Positions 1-8,094 of a stretch of DNA of 64,000 nucleotides are shown one piece after another. Origin of the DNA: SIG220 sp045615545. GTDB taxonomy: Bacteria > Bacillota_I > Bacilli_A > RFN20 > CAG-826. Numbering within the stretch: position 1 is the stretch's first letter; every line of letters begins with the position of its first letter. The position numbers and the translations under genes are program-made. Location: NCBI GenBank assembly GCA_045615545.1, contig JAZLFA010000040.1:21389-85388 (forward strand), written 5' to 3'. The notes beneath the pieces were generated by a model. It saw nothing but the letters and a program-made list of their open reading frames with translations. It did not search any database and was not told where the DNA came from.

Positions 1-1501
1 TAAATACTTTGAAGAATTCATCAATATTCTTATCAAGTCTATTTTCAATTTCTTTAGTTAAGTTCTTTTCGTTATTAATTAAATCGATTAGAGCTTTATC
101 TTTGTTAACTAAATATTTATAACCATCATTTAGTATGGTTCTAACTAACTTAGGTTCAAATTCATCAAGATAACCTTTTTTGGCAACATATAAATCATAG
201 ATTTCATGATCCATAGTTTTAGGTTCATATTGACCTTGTCTTAACACTTGAAGTAGAACTTCACCATGTTTAAGAATTTTTTGTGTTGAACTATCTAAGT
301 CACTACCAAATTGTGAAAATGATTTCATTTCATTAAAGTTAGCTAAATCTATTTTTAAGGAACTAGCAACTTTTTTCATAATCTTAGTTTGTGCCGCTCC
401 ACCAACACGAGAAACGCTAAGACCTGCGTCAATAGCAGGGCGTTGTCCAGCGTTAAATAAATCAGTAACTAAGAAAATCTGTCCATCAGTAATACTAATT
501 ACATTTGTTGGAATATAACTAGAGATATCACCTGATTGAGTTTCAACGATTGGTAAAGCTGTAATAGAGCCACCACCATTTTCTTCGTTTAATTTACACG
601 CTCTTTCAAGTAGACGAGAATGTAAATAGAAGACGTCGCCAGGGTAAGCTTCTCTTCCTGGGGAACGTTTAAGTAATAAAGATAAAGCACGATAACTAAC
701 AGCGTGTTTGCTTAAGTCATCATATACGATAAGTACATCTTTACCTTGATGCATAAAATACTCTGCTAACGCGCAGCCCGCGTAAGGAGCAACGTAAAGT
801 AGAGGTGCTGGTTCACTAGCAGTAGCAGCAAAAACAGCAGTATATTTATCACATCCAAAGGATTTTAATTTATCAACGATTTGAGCAACAGTAGAGTTCT
901 TTTGTCCGATTGCGACATAAATACAGATGACATTTTTATCTTTTTGATTGATGATTGTATCAATCGCTAAAGCGGTTTTACCAGTTTGACGATCACCAAT
1001 AATTAATTCTCTTTGTCCGCGTCCAATAGGAGTGATCGCATCAATCATAGTAATACCAGTTTCAAGTGGTGTATCAACACTTTTACGTGTCATAACTCCA
1101 GGGGCAATGACTTCAATTGGTCTAGTCTCTTTAGTTTTAATATCACCTAGCCCATCAATTGGTTGTCCTAAAGCATTAACTACTCTTCCAAGCATTGCTT
1201 CTCCAACTGGAACTTCCATAACTTTACCAGTACGTTTGACTTGGTCTCCTTCTTTAAATAAAGAATCATCACCCAACAAAACAACTCCGACATGTTCACT
1301 TTCTAAATTCATAACCATGCCATAAATGTCATTAGGGAAAATTAATAATTCCCCAAGCATTGCTTTAGTTAATCCATATACTAAAGCGATACCATCACCA
1401 ACAGAGATTACGCTTCCAACATCAGAAGCATCAACCTTATGTTGATAGGCTTTAATTTCTTCTTTAATTAAGGAACTAATTTCATTTGCATTTATTTTCA
1501 T
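1..1501 (-). CDS. atpA: ATP synthase F1 subunit alpha (3' end outside window)
   Basis: Nucleotide-binding, non-catalytic subunit of the F1 head. Translating the minus strand from the ATG at 1501 gives MKINANEISSLIKEEIKAYQ and stays open to the window edge (about 500 codons, close to the usual 500-510), so only a few C-terminal residues are missing. The P-loop GDRQTGKTAL lies near residue 170, preceded by the family's PIGRGQRELIIGD stretch. It is the last gene seen of the minus-strand atp operon, 9 nt after atpH. The start agrees with family N-termini. Confidence 0.95.
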   Translation of the reverse strand, partial: MKINANEISSLIKEEIKAYQHKVDASDVGSVISVGDGIALVYGLTKAMLGELLIFPNDIYGMVMNLESEHVGVVLLGDDSLFKEGDQVKRTGKVMEVPVGEAMLGRVVNALGQPIDGLGDIKTKETRPIEVIAPGVMTRKSVDTPLETGITMIDAITPIGRGQRELIIGDRQTGKTALAIDTIINQKDKNVICIYVAIGQKNSTVAQIVDKLKSFGCDKYTAVFAATASEPAPLLYVAPYAGCALAEYFMHQGKDVLIVYDDLSKHAVSYRALSLLLKRSPGREAYPGDVFYLHSRLLERACKLNEENGGGSITALPIVETQSGDISSYIPTNVISITDGQIFLVTDLFNAGQRPAIDAGLSVSRVGGAAQTKIMKKVASSLKIDLANFNEMKSFSQFGSDLDSSTQKILKHGEVLLQVLRQGQYEPKTMDHEIYDLYVAKKGYLDEFEPKLVRTILNDGYKYLVNKDKALIDLINNEKNLTKEIENRLDKNIDEFFKVF

Positions 1502-1510
1502 AATGTAGCC

Positions 1511-2041
1511 CTACTTTCTTAATAATTCAGATTTCATCTTTTCAAGATGATACTTAATGGAATCGTCATAGATATGGTCGTTGATTACCACCTTGACTCC
1601 ACCAATAAGATTAGGATCGATTACTGGTATTAGTTCCACTTCACTATGTTCGATTTCACCAATACTTTTTGTAATCTTTGTTAACGTAGTTTCATCAAGT
1701 TTAATTACAGAGTATATTAATCCTTCTTTCACTCCACGATATTCATTCGCTAAAGAATTATAACTAGTTAAAATATTCATTAACTCATTAACACGATGAT
1801 TTTTAACTATTACTTTAAGTAAACCAACAATGTTAGGATTAAAATCTTTTAATGTTCTATCAATAATAGAGAATCTTTCATTTAAAAGTAAAAATTCACT
1901 AGAAAGAACAAATAAAAATTCTTCATTACTAGTTAATATCTTCTTTAATTCTTTTACCTCAAGTTGCCAAGCTTCCACTTGGTTAGTTTCAAGAGCAATA
2001 GAATATAACGATTCAGCATATCTTAGAGCGATTTCGTTCAT
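1511..2041 (-). CDS. atpH: ATP synthase F1 subunit delta
   Basis: Peripheral-stalk subunit joining F1 to the b dimer. At 176 aa it has the usual length; it begins MNEIALRYAESLYSIALE, the typical delta/OSCP N-terminus, and ends with the family's GGV-VINDHIYDDSIKYHLEKM region. It lies 1 nt from atpF upstream and 9 nt from atpA downstream, in the standard gene order, so it is certainly co-transcribed. Confidence 0.95.
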   Translation of the reverse strand: MNEIALRYAESLYSIALETNQVEAWQLEVKELKKILTSNEEFLFVLSSEFLLLNERFSIIDRTLKDFNPNIVGLLKVIVKNHRVNELMNILTSYNSLANEYRGVKEGLIYSVIKLDETTLTKITKSIGEIEHSEVELIPVIDPNLIGGVKVVINDHIYDDSIKYHLEKMKSELLRK

Positions 2042-2042
2042 A

Positions 2043-2576
2043 TTATCTCTTTAACTCCTTGATAAAGTTTTCCGCTAAACGAGCATTATCTTTTTCGTTA
2101 ACTTCTCGTTTAAGGATTTCACTTGAGGCACTTAGCGCAAGAGAAACCATTTCTTTTCTAATTTCTTCTTGGGCTTCTAATTTAGATTGCTCAATATCTC
2201 TTTGAGCTTCATTTTTCATTGCAGAAATTTCAAGTTTAGTTTCGGTAATGACATTTTCTTTGATTTTAAGAGCGTCCTTTTCAGCAGCAAGTAGAATTTC
2301 TTGCGCTTTCTTTTTGCTCGCTAATATAGCTTCTTCGCTAGCTTTTAAATTAGCATTTGCTTTTGCGTTATTAAGCTCACTATTTTTGATATTGTTATCA
2401 ATAAAATCTTTACGAGCATTAATAATCTTCTTTACCGGTTTATAGGCAAAGATAATTACAGCAATAATTAACACTACTAGTGCTAAAAGTTGCGTAAGAA
2501 AAGAAACTGGATTAGTTGTAATCTTTGAAATATAGTCATCTTTACTTGGTAGTTCTGCCAATAAATATGAAAACAT
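2043..2576 (-). CDS. atpF: ATP synthase Fo subunit b
   Basis: Membrane-anchored stator stalk. One hydrophobic helix (about residues 27-46, LTQLLALVVLIIAVIIFAY) is followed by a long charged helix rich in Ala, Lys and Glu (about 50-177) that would form the dimeric coiled coil. The roughly 25 residues before the membrane helix are slightly longer than in many b subunits. It is preceded by a good ribosome site (AGGAGG just before the ATG) and sits between atpE and atpH. Confidence 0.95.
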   Translation of the reverse strand: MFSYLLAELPSKDDYISKITTNPVSFLTQLLALVVLIIAVIIFAYKPVKKIINARKDFIDNNIKNSELNNAKANANLKASEEAILASKKKAQEILLAAEKDALKIKENVITETKLEISAMKNEAQRDIEQSKLEAQEEIRKEMVSLALSASSEILKREVNEKDNARLAENFIKELKR

Positions 2577-2589
2577 GTTTTAGCCTCCT

Positions 2590-2808
2590 TTACTTCGCAA
2601 CAAATAAACACAAAATAGCAATTAATAATGCATAAATAGCGGTTGTTTCAACTAACGCACAAGCTAAGATCATAACTGTACGAAGTTTGCTATACATCTC
2701 AGGATTACGAGACATACCATTGATACATCTAGTACAAACCCAAGCTTCACCGATAGCACTACATCCAACTGTTACCATTGCAATTGCAGCAGCCATAGCA
2801 TTTGTCAT
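2590..2808 (-). CDS. atpE: ATP synthase Fo subunit c (two-carboxylate, Na+-type motif)
   Basis: Rotor-ring subunit of 72 aa with two membrane helices joined by the conserved polar loop SRNPE (R34). Helix 2 carries the ion-binding glutamate E54 followed by T55, T56 and Y59 (ALVETTAIY), the arrangement of Na+-binding c subunits such as Ilyobacter's ESTGIY. Helix 1 has a second carboxylate, E21, exactly 33 residues before E54, at the position of Ilyobacter Q32. Such a Glu/Glu pair is known from Fusobacterium nucleatum, whose ring is Na+-coupled. The coupling ion here is inferred, not shown. Confidence 0.93.
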   Translation of the reverse strand: MTNAMAAAIAMVTVGCSAIGEAWVCTRCINGMSRNPEMYSKLRTVMILACALVETTAIYALLIAILCLFVAK

Positions 2809-2809
2809 A

Positions 2810-3556
2810 CTAATTTCCTCCTTTCATCATCAAATCTTCTATATCTTCTTCTGGAGCTTCTTGAGCAATATTAATCATTGTCAAAAAGATAAATATTGTC
2901 GTTTGAATTAATCCAGAGAACAAATCAAAATAACAGTGCAATACTGGGGTAATAAATGGCGCTAAAAATACTTCACCCCACTGACCTAAACCAGAAAATA
3001 TCGCTCCACTTGCACTTTGAAGAGCGTAATATACAATCGACATTAATGTCGAACCTGCTAATGCATTCCCTAAAATACGAAGGGTCATTGATAATAATGG
3101 AGCCCACATCGAAATTAAATTAATTGGTAAAAACACAGGGAAAGGTTCAACATAACGTTTAAAATATCGAAATTTTGTATACTTTACACTTGTCGCGTGA
3201 ATTAACGCGAATGTTACAAGTGCTAAAGATAATGGGACTGCCAAATTAGTAATAGGAGAAGGTAGTCCAGTTAAACCAAAAATAAAACTTAGGAACAAAT
3301 ATACGGCGATAGCCATAATAAAGCCACCAAATCCCTCAAAACGCTTGCCCATCATTGATTCAACTAAATTATCAAAAAATTCGACACCAACTTCCGCTAA
3401 GAAAAGTAGTCCATGATGTCTTTTAAGTGGATCGGCAAAATGCGCTTGAATACATATAATAATAGATAAAATCAAAATAATTCCCATCACTATCAGTGAA
3501 GAGATTACTTCATCTTGTAAATTAGTTGATGTAAACCTCGCAATTAACTCATCCAT
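2810..3556 (-). CDS. atpB: ATP synthase Fo subunit a
   Basis: Stator channel subunit that passes ions to the c ring. 248 aa with about six hydrophobic segments; the essential stator arginine is R160 in the motif TLRILGNALAG. It lies 1 nt upstream of atpE and 2 nt downstream of the atpI-like gene. The length and motif leave little doubt. Confidence 0.95.
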   Translation of the reverse strand: MDELIARFTSTNLQDEVISSLIVMGIILILSIIICIQAHFADPLKRHHGLLFLAEVGVEFFDNLVESMMGKRFEGFGGFIMAIAVYLFLSFIFGLTGLPSPITNLAVPLSLALVTFALIHATSVKYTKFRYFKRYVEPFPVFLPINLISMWAPLLSMTLRILGNALAGSTLMSIVYYALQSASGAIFSGLGQWGEVFLAPFITPVLHCYFDLFSGLIQTTIFIFLTMINIAQEAPEEDIEDLMMKGGN

Positions 3557-3558
3557 AA

Positions 3559-3954
3559 TTAACTGTTCTTTATTTCTTTTTTATCGAGTAAAAACAAAAT
3601 TACAAAAATGATAATTACTGCTGTATAACCACCTACAACCGCAAATATGTTTATTACATGTACATTCGCGTAGTAATATAAAAAACCAAGACCAATAAGT
3701 GAACCACCTAAAACAAATAATCTAATAATGTTAGCGGCCATTAACCATATTGAATCTTTGTTCTTAAATTCAATTATGCCAGTCATCAAATATAATAAAG
3801 CCCCTAGGCCTAATCCTACGACTATACCTAAAGGGACTTCAAAGTTATTATTGATAAAAAAGTAAAGAGAAACCAATGTTGTTAGGATCATTAATACAAC
3901 AGACCAAACAACTATTTTGAAGTAGATGTTTAGAGAGCAATATTTCCTAATCAT
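3559..3954 (-). CDS. atpI: AtpI-like ATP synthase accessory membrane protein
   Basis: 131 aa with four predicted membrane helices (about residues 12-34, 39-62, 74-96, 100-125) and a charged C-terminus. The position immediately before atpB and the four-helix layout match AtpI/subunit I, a non-essential c-ring assembly or ion-supply factor. Sequence motifs are weak in this family, so the name rests mostly on context and topology. Its ATG overlaps the stop codon of the upstream phosphofructokinase gene by one base (TAATG), so the two are probably translationally coupled. Confidence 0.75.
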   Translation of the reverse strand: MIRKYCSLNIYFKIVVWSVVLMILTTLVSLYFFINNNFEVPLGIVVGLGLGALLYLMTGIIEFKNKDSIWLMAANIIRLFVLGGSLIGLGFLYYYANVHVINIFAVVGGYTAVIIIFVILFLLDKKEIKNS

Positions 3955-5159
3955 TATTTAGTAACTAAAACTTTCTTCCAGCAAGCGACTTTAGCGACAC
4001 CTTGTTCACAATCAAGTGTAACTCCACCATTGATTAATGGACGGAGATAATCTCTAAATTTATCGCTCATTCTTGTTTTATCAAACATGAAGTCTGGTGT
4101 AATTTTGCTTTCAGCATTAGCGACCAAACTTAAATCAGCAAGTTTGTAATCAATATGATATGGTGCGTTTGATGTACGGGTAAAGATAATCATTTTGCCT
4201 GTATATCCTTTTAAAGCAGCTTGAACTGCAATGCTTCCAGTATTAATAGCTTCGTTTCTATCAACAGCAGAAACAAATACTGGACACGCCCTTTGCATTA
4301 ATGAAAGTTCAATTGCTCTAGTTGGTAAACCAAGTTTTTCTTCCACGACTGAACATAAATAAGCAGCAGTACCACCAAGTTGAGCATGGCCAAAGCCATC
4401 AACACGAACATTGCTCATATCTCTTTCAACCTTGATACCTTCAGAGATAGCAACCATCGCATAACCATGTTGATCAAATGCTTCTTTAACATCATTTAAG
4501 AATTCTTCAGTATTAAATGGATTTTCAGGTAAATAGAATAAATGTGGTCTTGTATCTTCAGGAAGCAAATCAGGAGCGGCAGTTAACCAACCAGCATTAC
4601 GTCCCATAATTTCAACTATGAACACTTTACCAACTTTGAAACATTGAGCATCTTTAGCGAAAGCATTAATTGTGTTAATAACAAATTTAGCGGCGCTTGG
4701 GAAACCTAATGAGTGATCAGTACATGCTAAGTCATTATCAATAGTTTTTGGAACACCAATAACTTTGATATCAAGATTGAGTTCTTTGCATAAAGATGAA
4801 ATCTTATAGCAAGTATCCATTGAATCATTACCACCATTGATGAAGACGAATCCAATGTTATATTTCTTTAAGTTAGAAATAATTTGCATATAAATTGGAT
4901 CATGAATATCTTTAGGTAATTTTCTTCTAGTTGTACCTAAAATTGATCCAGGTGTTTGAAGTAATAATTCAATTTGCTCATCACTTTCAGCGTTGATATC
5001 AATAATTTTATCTTCTATAAGACCTTCAATACCGTTCAATGAGCCATAAATATTACCAATTTTATCGAGGTGTTTTCTTGCTTCTTTAATCGCACCATAT
5101 AAAGAGGTGTTAATGACAGAAGTAGGTCCACCTGACTGAATATAAATCATATTTTTCAT
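3954..5159 (-). CDS. pfp: PPi-dependent 6-phosphofructokinase
   Basis: Phosphorylates fructose 6-phosphate, here most likely with pyrophosphate. The 401-aa protein has the PFK fold markers SGGPTSVIN (N-terminus), GTTRRKLP, GGNDSMDT (109-116), PKTIDND (137-143) and MGRNAGW (about 185-191). ATP enzymes have Gly after the GGD and a Gly in PGTIDND; here Asp112 and Lys138 occupy those places, the known signature of PPi enzymes. An Asn replaces the first Asp of GGDD. The gene heads the ATP synthase operon and overlaps atpI by one base. The upstream 150 bases separate it from a divergent gene. Confidence 0.9.
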   Translation of the reverse strand: MKNMIYIQSGGPTSVINTSLYGAIKEARKHLDKIGNIYGSLNGIEGLIEDKIIDINAESDEQIELLLQTPGSILGTTRRKLPKDIHDPIYMQIISNLKKYNIGFVFINGGNDSMDTCYKISSLCKELNLDIKVIGVPKTIDNDLACTDHSLGFPSAAKFVINTINAFAKDAQCFKVGKVFIVEIMGRNAGWLTAAPDLLPEDTRPHLFYLPENPFNTEEFLNDVKEAFDQHGYAMVAISEGIKVERDMSNVRVDGFGHAQLGGTAAYLCSVVEEKLGLPTRAIELSLMQRACPVFVSAVDRNEAINTGSIAVQAALKGYTGKMIIFTRTSNAPYHIDYKLADLSLVANAESKITPDFMFDKTRMSDKFRDYLRPLINGGVTLDCEQGVAKVACWKKVLVTK

Positions 5160-5315
5160 AAAAAATATTTCCTCTTTTCTTTCTTATGATACCTAATATT
5201 CTAAGAATATTCAATGTAATTACATTAATAAATATAAAAGTAGAATATTTGATTAATTTCTTATTTTGGTAGATAATGAAGGCGTAAGATATTCATAATC
5301 TTAAGAGGTGTGGCT
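5160..5315. promoter_or_regulatory. Divergent promoter region between pfp-atp operon and uridine-kinase-like gene
   Basis: About 155 AT-rich bases separate two divergent starts. The minus-strand gene has a GAGGAAA ribosome site; the plus-strand gene has AAGAGGTG at 5303-5310. I see A/T-rich -10-like stretches on both sides but no single clear promoter pair, and no riboswitch-like structure. Confidence 0.4.
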
Positions 5316-6956
5316 ATGTCATTCACAATTACTTTAAATAACAAAAAAAATACTTATGAAAAACCAACGAGCATCCTTGATATTGTTGGAAATGATCGAA
5401 GCATTATATGCGTGAGAGTAAACAATCGTGTACGTGAACTCACATATGTAATAGATCAAGATGCAGAGATTGTTCCTTTGACGTTCAAAGATAGAGATGC
5501 AAAACCATGTTATGAAGCAAGTTTAAGATATCTTGTTGCGATGGCAATGTATCGTATCAATCCTGAAATAAAGATTAGATTTTCCTATAACGTTTCTCGT
5601 TCCATCTTTATGCAAATCTTAAACCCAAAAGTGGTCGCTACTACTCACTTAGTAGAACAAATCAAAGAAACAATGAGGCAAATCATTGAACAAGATATTC
5701 CATTAACAAGAAGAATTGTTTCAAAAGAAAAAGCAGAGAAAGTATTTGCAAAATGGGGTTATCAAGATAAAATCGATATTTTAAAATATCGTCCAGAAAA
5801 AACCTGCCATATTTATTCATGTGCAGAATATGAGAACTATATGTATAACAGAATGGTTCCTTCTACAGGATACATAAGAGAATGGAATATATTCTTCTAT
5901 CCACCGGGAATCATTATTCAATATCCACGTCCAGATAGTAATGGCACCATTCCACCTTTCGAAGATGCCCCAACATTTGGTAAAACATTAAAACGCGCTC
6001 ATGAACAAGCAAAAATCACAGGCGCAGATAGTGTCGTTGGTATCAATAGAAGATTAGAAGAAGATGGGGAGATTGATTTAATTTCTCTTTCAGAAGCTAA
6101 CCACGCTAGACAATTAACAGAATTAGGTGAAATGATTAGTAGCGATATTGAAAATATCAAACTTATCTGTGTTGCTGGTCCTTCTTCAAGTGGCAAAACC
6201 ACATTTGCGAATAAACTTAGAATCGAACTATTATCAAGAGGCATCCGCCCAATTCGTATTTCATTAGATGATTATTATTTACCAACAGAACAAATTCCTT
6301 TTGATGAAAAAGGTGAAAGAGACTTCGAATGTATTGAAGCTCTTGATATCGCTAAATTTAATGAAGATATGCGTGATTTAATTTCTGGTATCAGTGTCGA
6401 TTTACCAAGATTTGACTTTGTAACCGGTAAGCGCGTATACGATAGGCATGTACAATTAGGTGAAAATGAACCAATCATTATCGAAGGTATCCATGCATTA
6501 AACGATAGAATGACAAGAGAAATTCCAAGTCACCAAAAATTTAAAATATTTATCGCACCACAAGCACAAGTAAGTATTGATAATCACAATCCATTAAGTA
6601 TTACCGATTTAAGGTTATTAAGAAGAATCGTTAGAGATTATCAATTCCGTAATAGCAGCGCGATTGAAACTCTCTCCATGTGGAACAATGTCCGCTTAGG
6701 AGAATTTAAGTGGATTTATAAAACACAAGAAGGCGCGGACTTTGTCTTTAATTCCTTCTTAAATTATGAATTATGTGTTATGAAAAAACACGCAATGCCA
6801 CTACTTGAAGAAATAGATCGAGAAAACATCTATTTCCCAGTCGCAGAAAGATTAATAAGAATGCTCAAATTCTTCGAAGACGTTGATGATAAATGGGTGC
6901 CATGTAACTCACTTATTAGAGAGTTTATCGGAGGCAGCTGTTTCGCTGATGTTTGA
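5316..6956 (+). CDS. TGS-domain uridine kinase-like nucleoside kinase
   Basis: A two-part protein: an N-terminal TGS-like domain and middle region resembling threonyl-tRNA synthetase N-termini (about residues 1-230), then a uridine kinase/phosphoribulokinase-type P-loop NTPase (Walker A GPSSSGKTT near residue 288, RISLDDYYLP shortly after). This fusion is a known family in low-GC bacteria annotated as uridine or nucleoside kinase; the substrate is not proven. A GTG at 5310 is in frame, but AAGAGGTG (5303-5310) positions the ATG at 5316 properly, giving 546 aa. It is followed by a terminator and stands alone. Confidence 0.82.
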   Translation: MSFTITLNNKKNTYEKPTSILDIVGNDRSIICVRVNNRVRELTYVIDQDAEIVPLTFKDRDAKPCYEASLRYLVAMAMYRINPEIKIRFSYNVSRSIFMQILNPKVVATTHLVEQIKETMRQIIEQDIPLTRRIVSKEKAEKVFAKWGYQDKIDILKYRPEKTCHIYSCAEYENYMYNRMVPSTGYIREWNIFFYPPGIIIQYPRPDSNGTIPPFEDAPTFGKTLKRAHEQAKITGADSVVGINRRLEEDGEIDLISLSEANHARQLTELGEMISSDIENIKLICVAGPSSSGKTTFANKLRIELLSRGIRPIRISLDDYYLPTEQIPFDEKGERDFECIEALDIAKFNEDMRDLISGISVDLPRFDFVTGKRVYDRHVQLGENEPIIIEGIHALNDRMTREIPSHQKFKIFIAPQAQVSIDNHNPLSITDLRLLRRIVRDYQFRNSSAIETLSMWNNVRLGEFKWIYKTQEGADFVFNSFLNYELCVMKKHAMPLLEEIDRENIYFPVAERLIRMLKFFEDVDDKWVPCNSLIREFIGGSCFADV

Positions 6957-6962
6957 TAAAAG

Positions 6963-6993
6963 AAAAGCCTAACAATCAATTGTTAGGTTTTTT
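6963..6993. terminator. Bidirectional terminator between convergent genes
   Basis: Inverted repeat CCTAACAAT/ATTGTTAGG (6968-6976 and 6979-6987) with an A run before and a T run after, so it works in both directions. The stop codon of the minus-strand gene lies inside the stem. Confidence 0.85.
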
Positions 6994-8094
6994 CCTTTCT
7001 TCTTGCCAATGTACAAATGCGCTCAATTCGCGTTTATGTATACTCATTAATTGCGATAGATATACATCACGCATATGCTTATATCTCACTGTCTGTTCTT
7101 CGTTAACTTTATTCGCTAAATGACGAGTAAAGATTTTTTCTAATCTAAAGAAGGATTCGTATAAAACAAGCAAAGAAACATAATGGAAATATTGAGAATT
7201 AGAATAAATTAATATTGGAGTGCTATGAATCAATTCACTGCTAGAAGAATATTGTTTGTTATATTGTTCAAGTCCTGCTAGTTTTTCCACTCCATCTCTA
7301 AAGTTAAGGAAGTTATATTGTTTAAAGTCATCTATCGCATATAGCCATCCATATTCGATATATTTTTTCATATCTTTGCTCTTTAAATCATGTTCTTTCA
7401 TTCCGGCTTTAATTTCTTTAAAGATTTCATCTGTTTTAGGATTAGGTTCTTCATTCATATTAAAGACAATTCCATATTTCATATGTTTTAAATATGACTT
7501 AATTGCCACTTCGCCATATTTATCTAAAATAATTAAAGTGCATTCACATTCGTGAAGTGTTCTCCATAAGGAGAAAGCTTGACTTTGGAAACCATCAACA
7601 AGTAAAGATAACACACTTCTTGCAATACTAATTGATTTGACCAATAAATCACGAATAAGAGTTGTATTTGGATCGTTTCGAGAATATTGATTCAAAATAT
7701 TGAGCATGAAATTTAAATATAAATTCAAAGACGAAATGGTTGGTAAATATTTATTTGTAAATTTATTCTCTGAATAATTAAAGAATGAAAGAGTTAAGTA
7801 TTTATCCGCGGCAACACTAGATATTTGCGATGCGACATCTTCTTTTTGTTTCATTTCGTTACGCTTAGCTTCACTTAATGGTCCAAATATATAAATATAT
7901 TCGCCAATTAAATAATTGATTAAATCATAGTGATTAACATTAGAAATTGATTTAAATACGCCGGTTTCAGAAAGTTGATAAATTCCATCTAACGCATCTA
8001 GGTAACAGTTATATAAATATGTCGCGTCAACAAAAGATGGAACTTTAAGTTCTTCTAAACCTTTTTTGAATAGTTCAAGCGCAATTTTTTCCAT
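6976..8094 (-). CDS. Hypothetical protein, DUF5677-like
   Basis: 372 aa, soluble and mostly helical. The segment SLWRTLHECECTLIIL (about residues 180-195) and a later SSSSELIHSTP (about 285) resemble the conserved R-x-L-x-E and S/H motifs of DUF5677, a family of unknown function often found in accessory or defence settings; I hold that match only moderately. Its start overlaps the stop of glpK by one base, so it is the last gene of the yigZ-M24 peptidase-glpK operon. Nothing in the sequence links it to glycerol use. Confidence 0.6.
   Translation of the reverse strand: MEKIALELFKKGLEELKVPSFVDATYLYNCYLDALDGIYQLSETGVFKSISNVNHYDLINYLIGEYIYIFGPLSEAKRNEMKQKEDVASQISSVAADKYLTLSFFNYSENKFTNKYLPTISSLNLYLNFMLNILNQYSRNDPNTTLIRDLLVKSISIARSVLSLLVDGFQSQAFSLWRTLHECECTLIILDKYGEVAIKSYLKHMKYGIVFNMNEEPNPKTDEIFKEIKAGMKEHDLKSKDMKKYIEYGWLYAIDDFKQYNFLNFRDGVEKLAGLEQYNKQYSSSSELIHSTPILIYSNSQYFHYVSLLVLYESFFRLEKIFTRHLANKVNEEQTVRYKHMRDVYLSQLMSIHKRELSAFVHWQEERKKPNN

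Noticed and set aside
1032..1325. Open frame on the plus strand inside atpA
   Set aside because: Antisense shadow of a conserved gene; no ribosome site and no sensible protein.
6954..6956. Use of TGA as a tryptophan codon (Mollicutes code)
   Set aside because: TGA ends several genes at the family-expected length (5316-6956, 6976-8094, 11274-12074), and Trp is coded by TGG.
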